This document shows positions 28,467 to 36,142 of a stretch of 64,000 nucleotides of DNA, piece after piece. The notes under the pieces are model-generated. The model was not told the DNA's origin. It was given only the letters and a program-made list of their open reading frames with translations, and did not search any database. Origin of the DNA: Shewanella nanhaiensis (GTDB lineage: Bacteria; Pseudomonadota; Gammaproteobacteria; Enterobacterales; Shewanellaceae); contig NZ_JAHZST010000009.1 in the NCBI RefSeq assembly GCF_019457885.1, forward strand, positions 62,001 through 126,000, read 5' to 3'. Positions within the stretch are counted from its first letter, which is position 1. Each line of letters starts with the position of its first letter. A program made the translations under genes and the position numbers.

Positions 28467-31023
28467 ACAAAGCTTAGCCGAAGAGGTCGCTAGACTTAAA
28501 CTTCAAAACAGCAAGTTAGAGAAGATAAATCAGGTCTTGATGAAACGTGTTGAGGAGGGAGGCGGAAATCAAGATGAGCCCTATGCCGCATTTGAGCACT
28601 CAGTGCAGCTCGCTGAGCAGGTTAAGGAGAAGACCCAAGCCCTCAATGACACCTTAGCGCAACTCGAGCGCAGTAACCGAGCACTAAAACAAGCTAACGA
28701 TCAGGCCAATATATTTAAACAACGCTTTATTGATGCCATTGAGAGTATCTCTGATGCCTTTGTACTGCTCGATAACGATGGTCGGATCATTCTGCAAAAT
28801 AGTCACTTCGTTAATTTCTGGCAAAAATCTGGTCTTAAAATTGAGGAGGGTGTCAACCTTAATGACTTTAAAGCCCTCGCAAAAACTCGCGGTATTATCT
28901 CCCAGGCTTATCCAGGAGATGCCGACAATAGTCCCGTCTATAAACTCTCAGATAATCGCTGGTTCCAACTAAATGAACGCCGAACCCGTGAAGGCGGCTG
29001 GGTGATGCTATACACAGACATTACGGCACTGAAAGTCGCAGAGAGTGAACGTTATGAAAAAGCGATGGCTCAAAAATCAAAACTACTGCAAAATCTAGTC
29101 GATAATCTCTCCCAAGGGGTTGTACTGATCAGCAGCCATGATCAAGTCGAGGTGTGGAACAAACGCTTTGTTGAGATGAGCAAACTCTCTACACAGAAGT
29201 TACGTTCTATGCCCTACTTCACTAATCTTCAAAGCTCCACCGAACTGGAGCTTGAGCCCAAATCAAATACACAAGAGGATCACTATGTTCAGACCCTCTC
29301 TAATGGCTCTGTGATTGAGATCCGAGATCATCGCTTAAAAAATGGCAAACTGATTAAAACCTTTACCGATATCACCACTCGCCATAAATACGCTGAGTCT
29401 TTGAAGAAGAGTGAGAGTTGGTTAAGGCTAATTACAGATAACGTGCCTGCTATGATCGCCTATGTGGGCTCAGATCTAAAATTTCAGTTTACTAATCAGG
29501 TCTATGTTGATTGGTATGGCTGGGCAAAAGGCGAGCTCTATGGTCTTGAACTAGAGCAAAGCCGTATCCATGGGGACTTTATACAGCTGCAACCCTATGT
29601 GGATCGCGCCTTAAAAGGGGAAAGTGTCAGTTTTGAAATTGAGGAGTTAAATAGCGCAGGCGAGCCCGCTCACCTGCTTAAATCCTATGTGCCAAACAGA
29701 GACAGTACAGGCGCAGTGCTGGGGTTCTTTGTGCTAGTAAGAGACATTACAGCAAGAAGAAACAACGCCTTAGCACTGCAAAAAGCCCATGACCAACTGG
29801 AGCTTAGGGTAAAAGAGCGTACCTCCCAACTGCAAAATTTAAACCATGTACTTCAAGTTGAAGTTGAGGAGCGACGTCAAGCTCAGTTGAATTTAACCGC
29901 AGCGAAAAGTGAAGCGGAAATTGCCAATATCTCAAAGACCAAGTTTCTCGCTGCCGTCAGCCATGACCTGTTACAGCCCCTTAATGCCGCACAGCTTTTT
30001 ACTAGCTCACTCGCCGAGCAGGTCTCAGACATCAAGTCATTTTCACTATTAGGCTCCATCTCAAGCTCCTTGGACGATCTGGAGAACCTTATTAGTACAC
30101 TCGTTGATATCTCTAAGCTCGATGCCGGTGTGGTGAAAGCCGATAAAAGTGCATTTAACCTTGGTGAGCTCCTTAATAATCTCGCTAATGAGTATCAACA
30201 AATAACCGACCAATTTGGTGTTGAGCTTCGTCATGTCTCATCTAACGCCATAGTGCACACTGACAGCGTTCTACTGGCTCGAATACTGCGTAACTTTCTC
30301 TCTAACGCCTTTAGGTATACAGATAAAGGCAAGGTACTGCTAGGTTGTAGGCGCCAAGGTGACACGATTGTGATTCAGGTATGGGATAATGGCGCCGGGA
30401 TTGCTAAAAACCAGCTGACTGAAATTTTTGAAGAGTTCAAACGGTTAAAGTCATCACAAACGGCCTTCAGTAATGGTTTAGGCTTAGGTTTAGCCATCGT
30501 CGATAAGATCTCCAAGGTGCTTGGTCACCCTATCCAAGTTCGCTCAACACAGGGAAAAGGCTCAGTATTCTCTGTGACGGTCCCAATTGGTGAGATGAGC
30601 AGCAATCACAGAGCCGATGATAAGCTCAGCCGAGTATTAGCCAATACCGATCTTGCCGGTCGCAAAATCTGGCTTATCGATAACGACGCCAGTATATGTG
30701 ATGCCATGTCTCAACTGCTCAATGGATGGCTGTGTGAGGTAGTAACTGCAACCAGTCTGGAAAGTCTCAAAGAGAAAGTGGGTATCAAGTCTGATAGCGC
30801 AGATATTTTGATTGTCGATTATCACTTAGATGATGATGTTAATGGTTTAGATGTCGCCATCGAGATCAATCAAAACCGAGAGTCTGATCTCCCAATATTG
30901 ATGATCACCGCCAACTACAGTGAGGAGCTTAAAACTAAGGCGAAAAAAAGAGGGATCTTACTGCTAAATAAGCCAGTAAAACCGATGAAGTTAAAAACAT
31001 CTATCTTATACCTGCTGAAATAA
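28459..31023 (+). CDS. nahK: Hybrid sensor histidine kinase, NahK/ErcS' type
   Basis: This 854-residue protein has no obvious membrane segment. The order is an N-terminal coiled coil (about 1-95), PAS-like domains around 95-205, 210-310 and 325-440, a coiled coil, HisKA with H502 in AAVSHDLLQPLNAAQLF, HATPase (DNGAGIAKNQ, GLGLGLAIVDKISK), and a receiver with D787 in ILIVDYHLDDDVNG. The start at ATG 28459 is preferred over GTG 28435, because GGAGAG precedes it. Related kinases in Pseudomonas (ErcS', NahK) act in ethanol-oxidation control and NO-dependent biofilm signalling. It is convergent with the response-regulator gene. Confidence 0.85.
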   Translation: MSEQSLAEEVARLKLQNSKLEKINQVLMKRVEEGGGNQDEPYAAFEHSVQLAEQVKEKTQALNDTLAQLERSNRALKQANDQANIFKQRFIDAIESISDAFVLLDNDGRIILQNSHFVNFWQKSGLKIEEGVNLNDFKALAKTRGIISQAYPGDADNSPVYKLSDNRWFQLNERRTREGGWVMLYTDITALKVAESERYEKAMAQKSKLLQNLVDNLSQGVVLISSHDQVEVWNKRFVEMSKLSTQKLRSMPYFTNLQSSTELELEPKSNTQEDHYVQTLSNGSVIEIRDHRLKNGKLIKTFTDITTRHKYAESLKKSESWLRLITDNVPAMIAYVGSDLKFQFTNQVYVDWYGWAKGELYGLELEQSRIHGDFIQLQPYVDRALKGESVSFEIEELNSAGEPAHLLKSYVPNRDSTGAVLGFFVLVRDITARRNNALALQKAHDQLELRVKERTSQLQNLNHVLQVEVEERRQAQLNLTAAKSEAEIANISKTKFLAAVSHDLLQPLNAAQLFTSSLAEQVSDIKSFSLLGSISSSLDDLENLISTLVDISKLDAGVVKADKSAFNLGELLNNLANEYQQITDQFGVELRHVSSNAIVHTDSVLLARILRNFLSNAFRYTDKGKVLLGCRRQGDTIVIQVWDNGAGIAKNQLTEIFEEFKRLKSSQTAFSNGLGLGLAIVDKISKVLGHPIQVRSTQGKGSVFSVTVPIGEMSSNHRADDKLSRVLANTDLAGRKIWLIDNDASICDAMSQLLNGWLCEVVTATSLESLKEKVGIKSDSADILIVDYHLDDDVNGLDVAIEINQNRESDLPILMITANYSEELKTKAKKRGILLLNKPVKPMKLKTSILYLLK

Positions 31024-31044
31024 AGCTGTAGAAAGTTGAGAGTA

Positions 31045-31701
31045 TTAACGTTTAAGGTATTGATTAAAATCGATATCACTACAGCCTACAACGGCCTGGA
31101 CACGGTTTGACACCCCTAACTTTTTCAAAATTGAGGAGACATGAGATTTAACCGTGGTTTCCGACACATTTAAGTTATAGGCGATCTGCTTGTTTGCCTC
31201 CCCCTTGGTCATGCATTTCAATACCATAAGTTGACGACGGGTGAGAGATGAGAGCATCTCAGGCAGGAGTTGATACTCTTTCTTTGAACTGGGGCTAGAC
31301 TGGGTTCGAATGATATCGGCTGGCAGATAAATATTGCCCTCAAAAACCGTCTCTATCGCCTCTGCAATGGTCTCTTTCGATGAAGACTTAGCGATAAATC
31401 CTACTGCGCCATATGCAATCGTCTGTAGAATAACTTGCTTCTTATTTTCTGCTGACACAACCACAACAGGCGTTGTGGGACACTCATTACTTAAATCCAA
31501 TAAGCCGTTGAGTCCGGACATGCCAGGCATGTTGAGATCGAGCAGAATAAGGTCGATATCATCGTGCTCTTTTGCAAACGCTAACGTCGATGCAATATCT
31601 TCAGTTTCATAAGTGGTGCTGTCGGGAAACTTACTCCCAAAAATGTGCACGATTGCATCTCTAAATAGTGGATGATCATCTGCGATCAAGACCTTGTACA
31701 T
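31045..31701 (-). CDS. LuxR/NarL-type response regulator (ErbR/ExaE/AgmR-like)
   Basis: This 218-residue regulator has a receiver domain (ADDHPLFRD at the start, phosphoacceptor D55 in [10 protein letters not shown], a late Lys in FIAKSSS). Its C-terminal LuxR helix-turn-helix reads [20 protein letters not shown] and [21 protein letters not shown]. Regulators of this type activate exaA and pqq genes in Pseudomonas. It faces the hybrid kinase gene tail to tail, only 22 bp apart, so the kinase is its likely partner. It is the best candidate to bind the repeated TCCTACTAA motif in this window. Confidence 0.85.
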   Translation of the reverse strand: MYKVLIADDHPLFRDAIVHIFGSKFPDSTTYETEDIASTLAFAKEHDDIDLILLDLNMPGMSGLNGLLDLSNECPTTPVVVVSAENKKQVILQTIAYGAVGFIAKSSSKETIAEAIETVFEGNIYLPADIIRTQSSPSSKKEYQLLPEMLSSLTRRQLMVLKCMTKGEANKQIAYNLNVSETTVKSHVSSILKKLGVSNRVQAVVGCSDIDFNQYLKR

Positions 31702-31870
31702 GACACTGCCTCTATATTATTTGAGCTATATCACAATTTAACCTACTGAGCGCTGAATACAATAGCCAAACTTCATCCATTAGTAGTAGACAGAGGCCTA
31801 TTTAGTGCCGTATACCCATCAGTATTAAGATGTGATCGCTCTGTAAGAAGTGACTTAGAAGAGCGGAGCA

Positions 31871-31888
31871 GGAGGTGATTACACCTCC
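31871..31888. terminator. Possible terminator of the porin gene (hairpin)
   Basis: GGAGGTG pairs with CACCTCC around ATTA, and GAG/CTC outside it extends the stem. No T run is present on the minus side, so confidence is low. Confidence 0.35.
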
Positions 31889-31920
31889 CACTCCAGGGAG
31901 AATTTTAGATAAATAGATGC

Positions 31921-33084
31921 CTAGAATGTGAACACTGCGCCGATAGAGAGTGTATTGTTCTCTTCGCCAACTAAGGAGTTAGCCACATCCGCTTCGGTCT
32001 GGTTATATTCAACAACCGCAGTCAATCCTGGGCGTATGGTTCTGAAATAAGCGATACCGATATTGGAGTGTTTTGCATCAAGAATACTGTCAGTGTTCTC
32101 AACTTCTGACTCACCATAGGTTAAAACAAATCGGTTACTATCGAGCGTATAAGCGGCCTGCAGCAGATAACCATCAGATTTTATTGAATCATCACCCACT
32201 AGATGATCGAGTCCAGCAATGTGCCCTAACCCTTTAGTTTGAAATCCAGATGCCGTGAAGGAGAAGCCCGAAAACTTAACATTGGCACCATAACCCACGC
32301 CCGATTGGTTCTGCTTCACATCATCCACTTCACTGGACTGAGTCGCGCCACTGACCCAAGCTTTCAAGTTAACCTTATCTATCTCTGTGCTATAAATGAG
32401 CTCAGCTTCAGCTCGAGGTAGCTCTTCAGAGGAGTCCGCTGCGACCTTGTTGGGATCCATCAGTCCAACGGCAATTTTAAACCCGTTTAGATCCGGCGAG
32501 CGATAGGTAATTTGCGACTTAGGAAAGGGATAAGTATAACCTGTGCTGATATTACCAAATGAGACATTCCCACCATCGACAAGACCAAAGAAGTCAGAAG
32601 TTTGGCCAAAGCCCAACAGAAGTTCATCACCTAAAATATTGGCTCGGTTAAGTAAACCAAAATCCTTACCGACTAATAACTCTCCCCAATCGCCACTAAC
32701 AGTGCCATAGAACTGACGAATATCGATTAAAGATCCTGTACCAAGATCTGCTGGAGATGCATCACGATGGTTATCAGCATCACTTATCGACACCCAGAAG
32801 GAGGAGCGCATGCCGATCTTCATATCAGAGAGTTGATTAGAGAAGTTAAAGCCTATGTTATTGGGTAGGAAACCCGTTCTGACGCGAGATTGGTCACGAT
32901 CTGATGTCGCCCCCTCTGCGTCAGTTTTCTCAATAGAGCTGTTAGCATAGAAAGCATTGACTAAGCCATCGGCACTAAAAGACATGCCATCATTTTCATA
33001 GATCTCTAATGCAGCATTCGCATTAAATGTCGTCATACAGATAGCGACACTCAGTAAACTCAATTTAGCTTGTGTATTCATCAT
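31921..33084 (-). CDS. Outer-membrane porin (Gram-negative porin family)
   Basis: This is a 387-residue beta-barrel. A signal peptide (MMNTQAKLSLLSVAICMTTF, cleavage after NANA) precedes alternating strands, a conserved IDIRQFYGTVSGDWGELLVGKDFGL segment (the loop-3 and eyelet region of general porins) and a C-terminal phenylalanine (SIGAVFTF). The start could equally be the second ATG at 33081, which is better spaced from AAGGTG. The gene carries motif copy c about 170 bp upstream, so it may be co-regulated with alcohol oxidation and admit small substrates; the substrate is not shown by sequence. Confidence 0.87.
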   Translation of the reverse strand: MMNTQAKLSLLSVAICMTTFNANAALEIYENDGMSFSADGLVNAFYANSSIEKTDAEGATSDRDQSRVRTGFLPNNIGFNFSNQLSDMKIGMRSSFWVSISDADNHRDASPADLGTGSLIDIRQFYGTVSGDWGELLVGKDFGLLNRANILGDELLLGFGQTSDFFGLVDGGNVSFGNISTGYTYPFPKSQITYRSPDLNGFKIAVGLMDPNKVAADSSEELPRAEAELIYSTEIDKVNLKAWVSGATQSSEVDDVKQNQSGVGYGANVKFSGFSFTASGFQTKGLGHIAGLDHLVGDDSIKSDGYLLQAAYTLDSNRFVLTYGESEVENTDSILDAKHSNIGIAYFRTIRPGLTAVVEYNQTEADVANSLVGEENNTLSIGAVFTF

Positions 33085-33251
33085 CTCACACCTTCTTCAT
33101 TATTAGTTCAGCTATGATATGAGTAGTTAACCCATAACTAATATTGCCCAATCGCTTGAAATAGTTATTATTTAGTAGCAATCGAAAGTGCTAAGGCTAA
33201 AGCATGAAGAGAAATTAACAGGAATGAGATAACAGGATGAGCACTAAGGGA

Positions 33252-33268
33252 CCCATCATTTAGTAGGA
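33252..33268 (-). promoter_or_regulatory. Candidate regulator site, copy c (upstream of porin)
   Basis: The minus strand reads TCCTACTAAATGATGGG, oriented toward the porin gene and about 170 bp upstream of its start. It is closest to copy b. Confidence 0.5.
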
Positions 33269-33344
33269 GATAATACCCATTAATTTTACATAAAAAATGA
33301 CCCGCTAAGGTCATTATCGATAGAAGATGTAAACAACAAACAGG

Positions 33345-34721
33345 CTATAGCGGCCGCTCAGGCTCTTTTCTGATATAACCCATGGCGAACCTAAGTAGCC
33401 ACCATGCAAAGAATAGAAATACAGGCACTGCAACTCCCTTTAACATCAGCTTATTAAACTGATATCCATTGGCATTGAGTGCATTGAGAATATACTCCAA
33501 AAGTCCCATCAAATAATACGCCATGGCGGCTACTGATACCCCTTCAACCATCTGCTGCAATCTAAGTTGAATCTTGCCTCTCTGATTTATTGCATGTAGT
33601 AGCTGCTGGTTTTGCTGCTCAATACTTAGATCAACTCGGGTTCTGAGCAAACTGCTTGCTCTAGCAATACGGCGAGTAAGATCTTCCAACCTTTGAGTTA
33701 AGGCTTGGCAGGTTCTGATCCCAGGGTTCAACCTTCGAGTCACAAACTCATTAATACGTTCAACTCCGGTGATATCTTGCTCCTTTAACTGCTCAAGGCG
33801 AGCACAAACAAGGGCGTAATAGGCATTAGTTGCGCTAAATCGATAGCTGATATCTGCAATCAGCTGCTCAGTTTGTCCAGCGAGGTTAGAGAGTTTATCT
33901 AACATCTCACTGTCATCGTGTTGTGACAAATTGGCCATCTGTTGATTTAACGCAACAAGCTCACTCTCCATCTGTGACACTTTTGGTGACAACTCCCGCG
34001 CTATCGGTAAACTAAGCAGTGCCAACATCTGATAAGTCTCTATCTCTAATGTTCTCTGGATAAGTCTTCCCGCCTGATAGCTGTTAAGTTTCTCGCTCTG
34101 TATTATGGTTCGGCTAAATCCATCACTGTGCAATCTAAAAGAGGAGTAGACTCGGGCACGACCGTCAGCAACAAGGCTGCCAATCACCTGCTGCCCCTCA
34201 AAAGCCTGATATATCTCCCGTTCGGAGAGTTCATCCTTGGTAAAAGTGAGGTTTATCGCGCAGATAAGTTCGCCAACCAGCTCATCAAACCAATCTTGAG
34301 GTACTCTCTGTGTACCGTAACCATCGAACAGCTGCTTACCTTGACCTTTGCGAATAAAGCTATAGGTAGAAAACTCAAGATGCCGCTCCCATCTGAGCTC
34401 AAAACCGCCAAAGTCCTGAAAAAAACAGCCAGCGTCAATACAAGGCGGATTGACACTGTATCGATGACAAAAAGCGCTTAGATGTTGATACTCTCTCTGA
34501 CGCTGTTCCAAATTAACTCGAATGGCAAGATGGCTCACACAAGTGGGAATGCCCACTTTGGGTGAGGGTCTATTATGTAGCTCTAAGGAGATCTGTTGGC
34601 GAAGTGGGGAAACAGGTATGGATCTTTGCTCAAAACGTGTCTCGCACACCTCTTCACTATTCAAGCTCACCGATACCAAACTCTCAGGTGCTATAGCTGA
34701 TTCTTTAATGGCTTGATTCAC
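33345..34721 (-). CDS. DUF3422 family membrane-anchored protein
   Basis: This 458-residue protein of unknown function starts at GTG 34721 behind a strong GGAGGT. The N-terminal part carries RNELHNRPSP-like family sequence (here LELHNRPSPKVGIP), WERHLEFSTYSF and DWFDELVGELI. A long helical, probably coiled-coil region (about 215-400) follows, then two C-terminal hydrophobic helices (YYLMGLLEYILNAL and VAVPVFLFFAWWLL) that anchor it in the inner membrane. Motif copy d lies about 100 bp upstream, at the same distance as copy a from pedF, which ties it to the alcohol regulon by inference. Confidence 0.8.
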   Translation of the reverse strand: MNQAIKESAIAPESLVSVSLNSEEVCETRFEQRSIPVSPLRQQISLELHNRPSPKVGIPTCVSHLAIRVNLEQRQREYQHLSAFCHRYSVNPPCIDAGCFFQDFGGFELRWERHLEFSTYSFIRKGQGKQLFDGYGTQRVPQDWFDELVGELICAINLTFTKDELSEREIYQAFEGQQVIGSLVADGRARVYSSFRLHSDGFSRTIIQSEKLNSYQAGRLIQRTLEIETYQMLALLSLPIARELSPKVSQMESELVALNQQMANLSQHDDSEMLDKLSNLAGQTEQLIADISYRFSATNAYYALVCARLEQLKEQDITGVERINEFVTRRLNPGIRTCQALTQRLEDLTRRIARASSLLRTRVDLSIEQQNQQLLHAINQRGKIQLRLQQMVEGVSVAAMAYYLMGLLEYILNALNANGYQFNKLMLKGVAVPVFLFFAWWLLRFAMGYIRKEPERPL

Positions 34722-34811
34722 ATCGACCTCCAGTTAATGCCCTCTTATTCACAATCCCTGACAGATAGAGGATGACTTGGTCTATTTTATTCTGATTGAC
34801 CCCCCTCCTCT

Positions 34812-34828
34812 TTCCTTCTTTAGTCGGA
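34812..34828 (-). promoter_or_regulatory. Candidate regulator site, copy d (upstream of the DUF3422 gene)
   Basis: The minus strand reads TCCGACTAAAGAAGGAA. Compared with copy a it differs at the fourth base and in the GGAGGAG tail. It lies about 100 bp upstream of the GTG start. Confidence 0.45.
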
Positions 34829-34923
34829 GTCCTGTCATTCTTTAAGGCAGATGTTGAGGTGAAAGTCGTAGCGAAGCTGGAATAGAAGCAGATGAGAAAT
34901 AGTGGAAACTGAGATAGTGAAGG

Positions 34924-34958
34924 TAAAAAACAAAACCGCACTGTGGTGCAGTGCGGTT
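34924..34958 (-). terminator. Terminator of the MarC-family gene
   Basis: AACCGCACTG (34934-34943) pairs perfectly with CAGTGCGGTT (34949-34958) around TGGTG. On the minus strand a T-rich tail follows. Confidence 0.88.
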
Positions 34959-34978
34959 AATATAAATAAGTTTGGAAC

Positions 34979-35617
34979 CTAGCCCATTAAACTTGGAAAC
35001 AGTCCCTTAAAACCTGCAGCTATAACCTCAATACCAATCGAGAGCATCAGTAGACCCATTAAACGCGTGATGACGTTAATCCCTGTTTTACCTAATAGCT
35101 TAAAGATCACTGGCGCCATTCTAAACAGGATGAAACTGGTTAAGCCAAATAAAATAACAGTTACCGACATGCCAATATGGTTCATTAAGGTATTGTTTTC
35201 AGCAGCGGAGACAATGACCGAACTGATCGCACCAGGGCCTGCCATCAATGGAAGCGCCAATGGCACAACAGCAACGGATTCCATACCCGACGCCTCCCTG
35301 TCCTCCTCCTGATTGCGCTTAACTTCACCAAGTTTTCCTTGAAGCATCGACATCGCGATAATCGCAATCAAAGATCCACCGGCAATGCGAAATGCAGACA
35401 ATGAGATACTGAACATATTCAGAATATGTTGACCAGCAAAAATAGTCACCAGCAAGATAACCACCACCGCAAAGTTGGCCACTTTACCCGTTTGGTTTCG
35501 CTCAACCTCTGTTTGGTGACTGGTTAAACTCACAAAAACCGGCAACAAGCCGACCGGGTTTATGATAGCGACTAATCCCAGAAAAAATTTAACATACAGT
35601 GTTAAATCCAATTCCAT
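34979..35617 (-). CDS. MarC family integral membrane protein (YchE-like)
   Basis: This 212-residue inner-membrane protein has six predicted helices and belongs to the MarC/YchE/YhgN family. Conserved segments are AIINPVGLLPVFVSLT near the N-terminus and VPLALPLMAGPGAISSVIV in the middle. The function of the family is unknown; the earlier multiple-antibiotic-resistance link has not held up. It is divergent from adhE, the same neighbourhood as E. coli ychE-adhE, which argues for YchE orthology. Confidence 0.85.
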   Translation of the reverse strand: MELDLTLYVKFFLGLVAIINPVGLLPVFVSLTSHQTEVERNQTGKVANFAVVVILLVTIFAGQHILNMFSISLSAFRIAGGSLIAIIAMSMLQGKLGEVKRNQEEDREASGMESVAVVPLALPLMAGPGAISSVIVSAAENNTLMNHIGMSVTVILFGLTSFILFRMAPVIFKLLGKTGINVITRLMGLLMLSIGIEVIAAGFKGLFPSLMG

Positions 35618-36142
35618 ATCCTCAAAGTAATACTAAATAGTAAAAGTTATCGTATCGACACTACGAAAGGCGCTACTTTACCCTATGAATGCCCCGTGGA
35701 AAAATGAGATTTTTTAGCCTATTTCACACTTTCAGATAATTTATATTTATCCGATGACCACAAACAACAAAAAAGAGAGAAATTCTACGATTAAGTCAAA
35801 AACAGCATAAATGTAAACGGCAATATCATGGCTTTTAAGCAAAGTTTCCAATAAGGATCTAGTTAACAAATACAGGTATCAGGTTATCTATTCAGTCTCA
35901 ATAAGCGCAACAAAACCATCACACAAACCTTTAAAATTCCACGCAAGTGGTCTTAAACCAACAACTGCCCATCTAATATGCAAACAGGCATTAACAACGT
36001 TATTTAATTACATTTACAGGTGGAAATGTGGCTAAGATCACGGTTAACATGCCCCATTCGGTGTAACTTTCCTTCATGGAGAATGTTTAGCCAAAATAAT
36101 TAATCAGATGACTTTGCCTAAATTTTTTCGAGGATACTCATT
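35618..36142. other. adhE upstream regulatory region
   Basis: About 525 bp without a gene between the divergent MarC and adhE starts, strongly AT-rich. A stretch near 35996-36017 (GTTATTTAATTACATTTA) only weakly resembles an ArcA box, and a single TTAACAA Rex-like half-site lies near 35861. No full operator is convincing. A long leader here would fit redox-controlled adhE expression. Confidence 0.4.

Noticed and set aside
31775..31795. CTACTACTAATGGATG on the minus strand before the response regulator
   Set aside because: It partly resembles the shared motif, but the leading TCC and the spacing are not kept; too weak to list as a site.
35996..36017. ArcA-box-like sequence upstream of adhE
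   Set aside because: Only about 9 of 15 positions match the consensus as I recall it, which is close to background in such AT-rich DNA.
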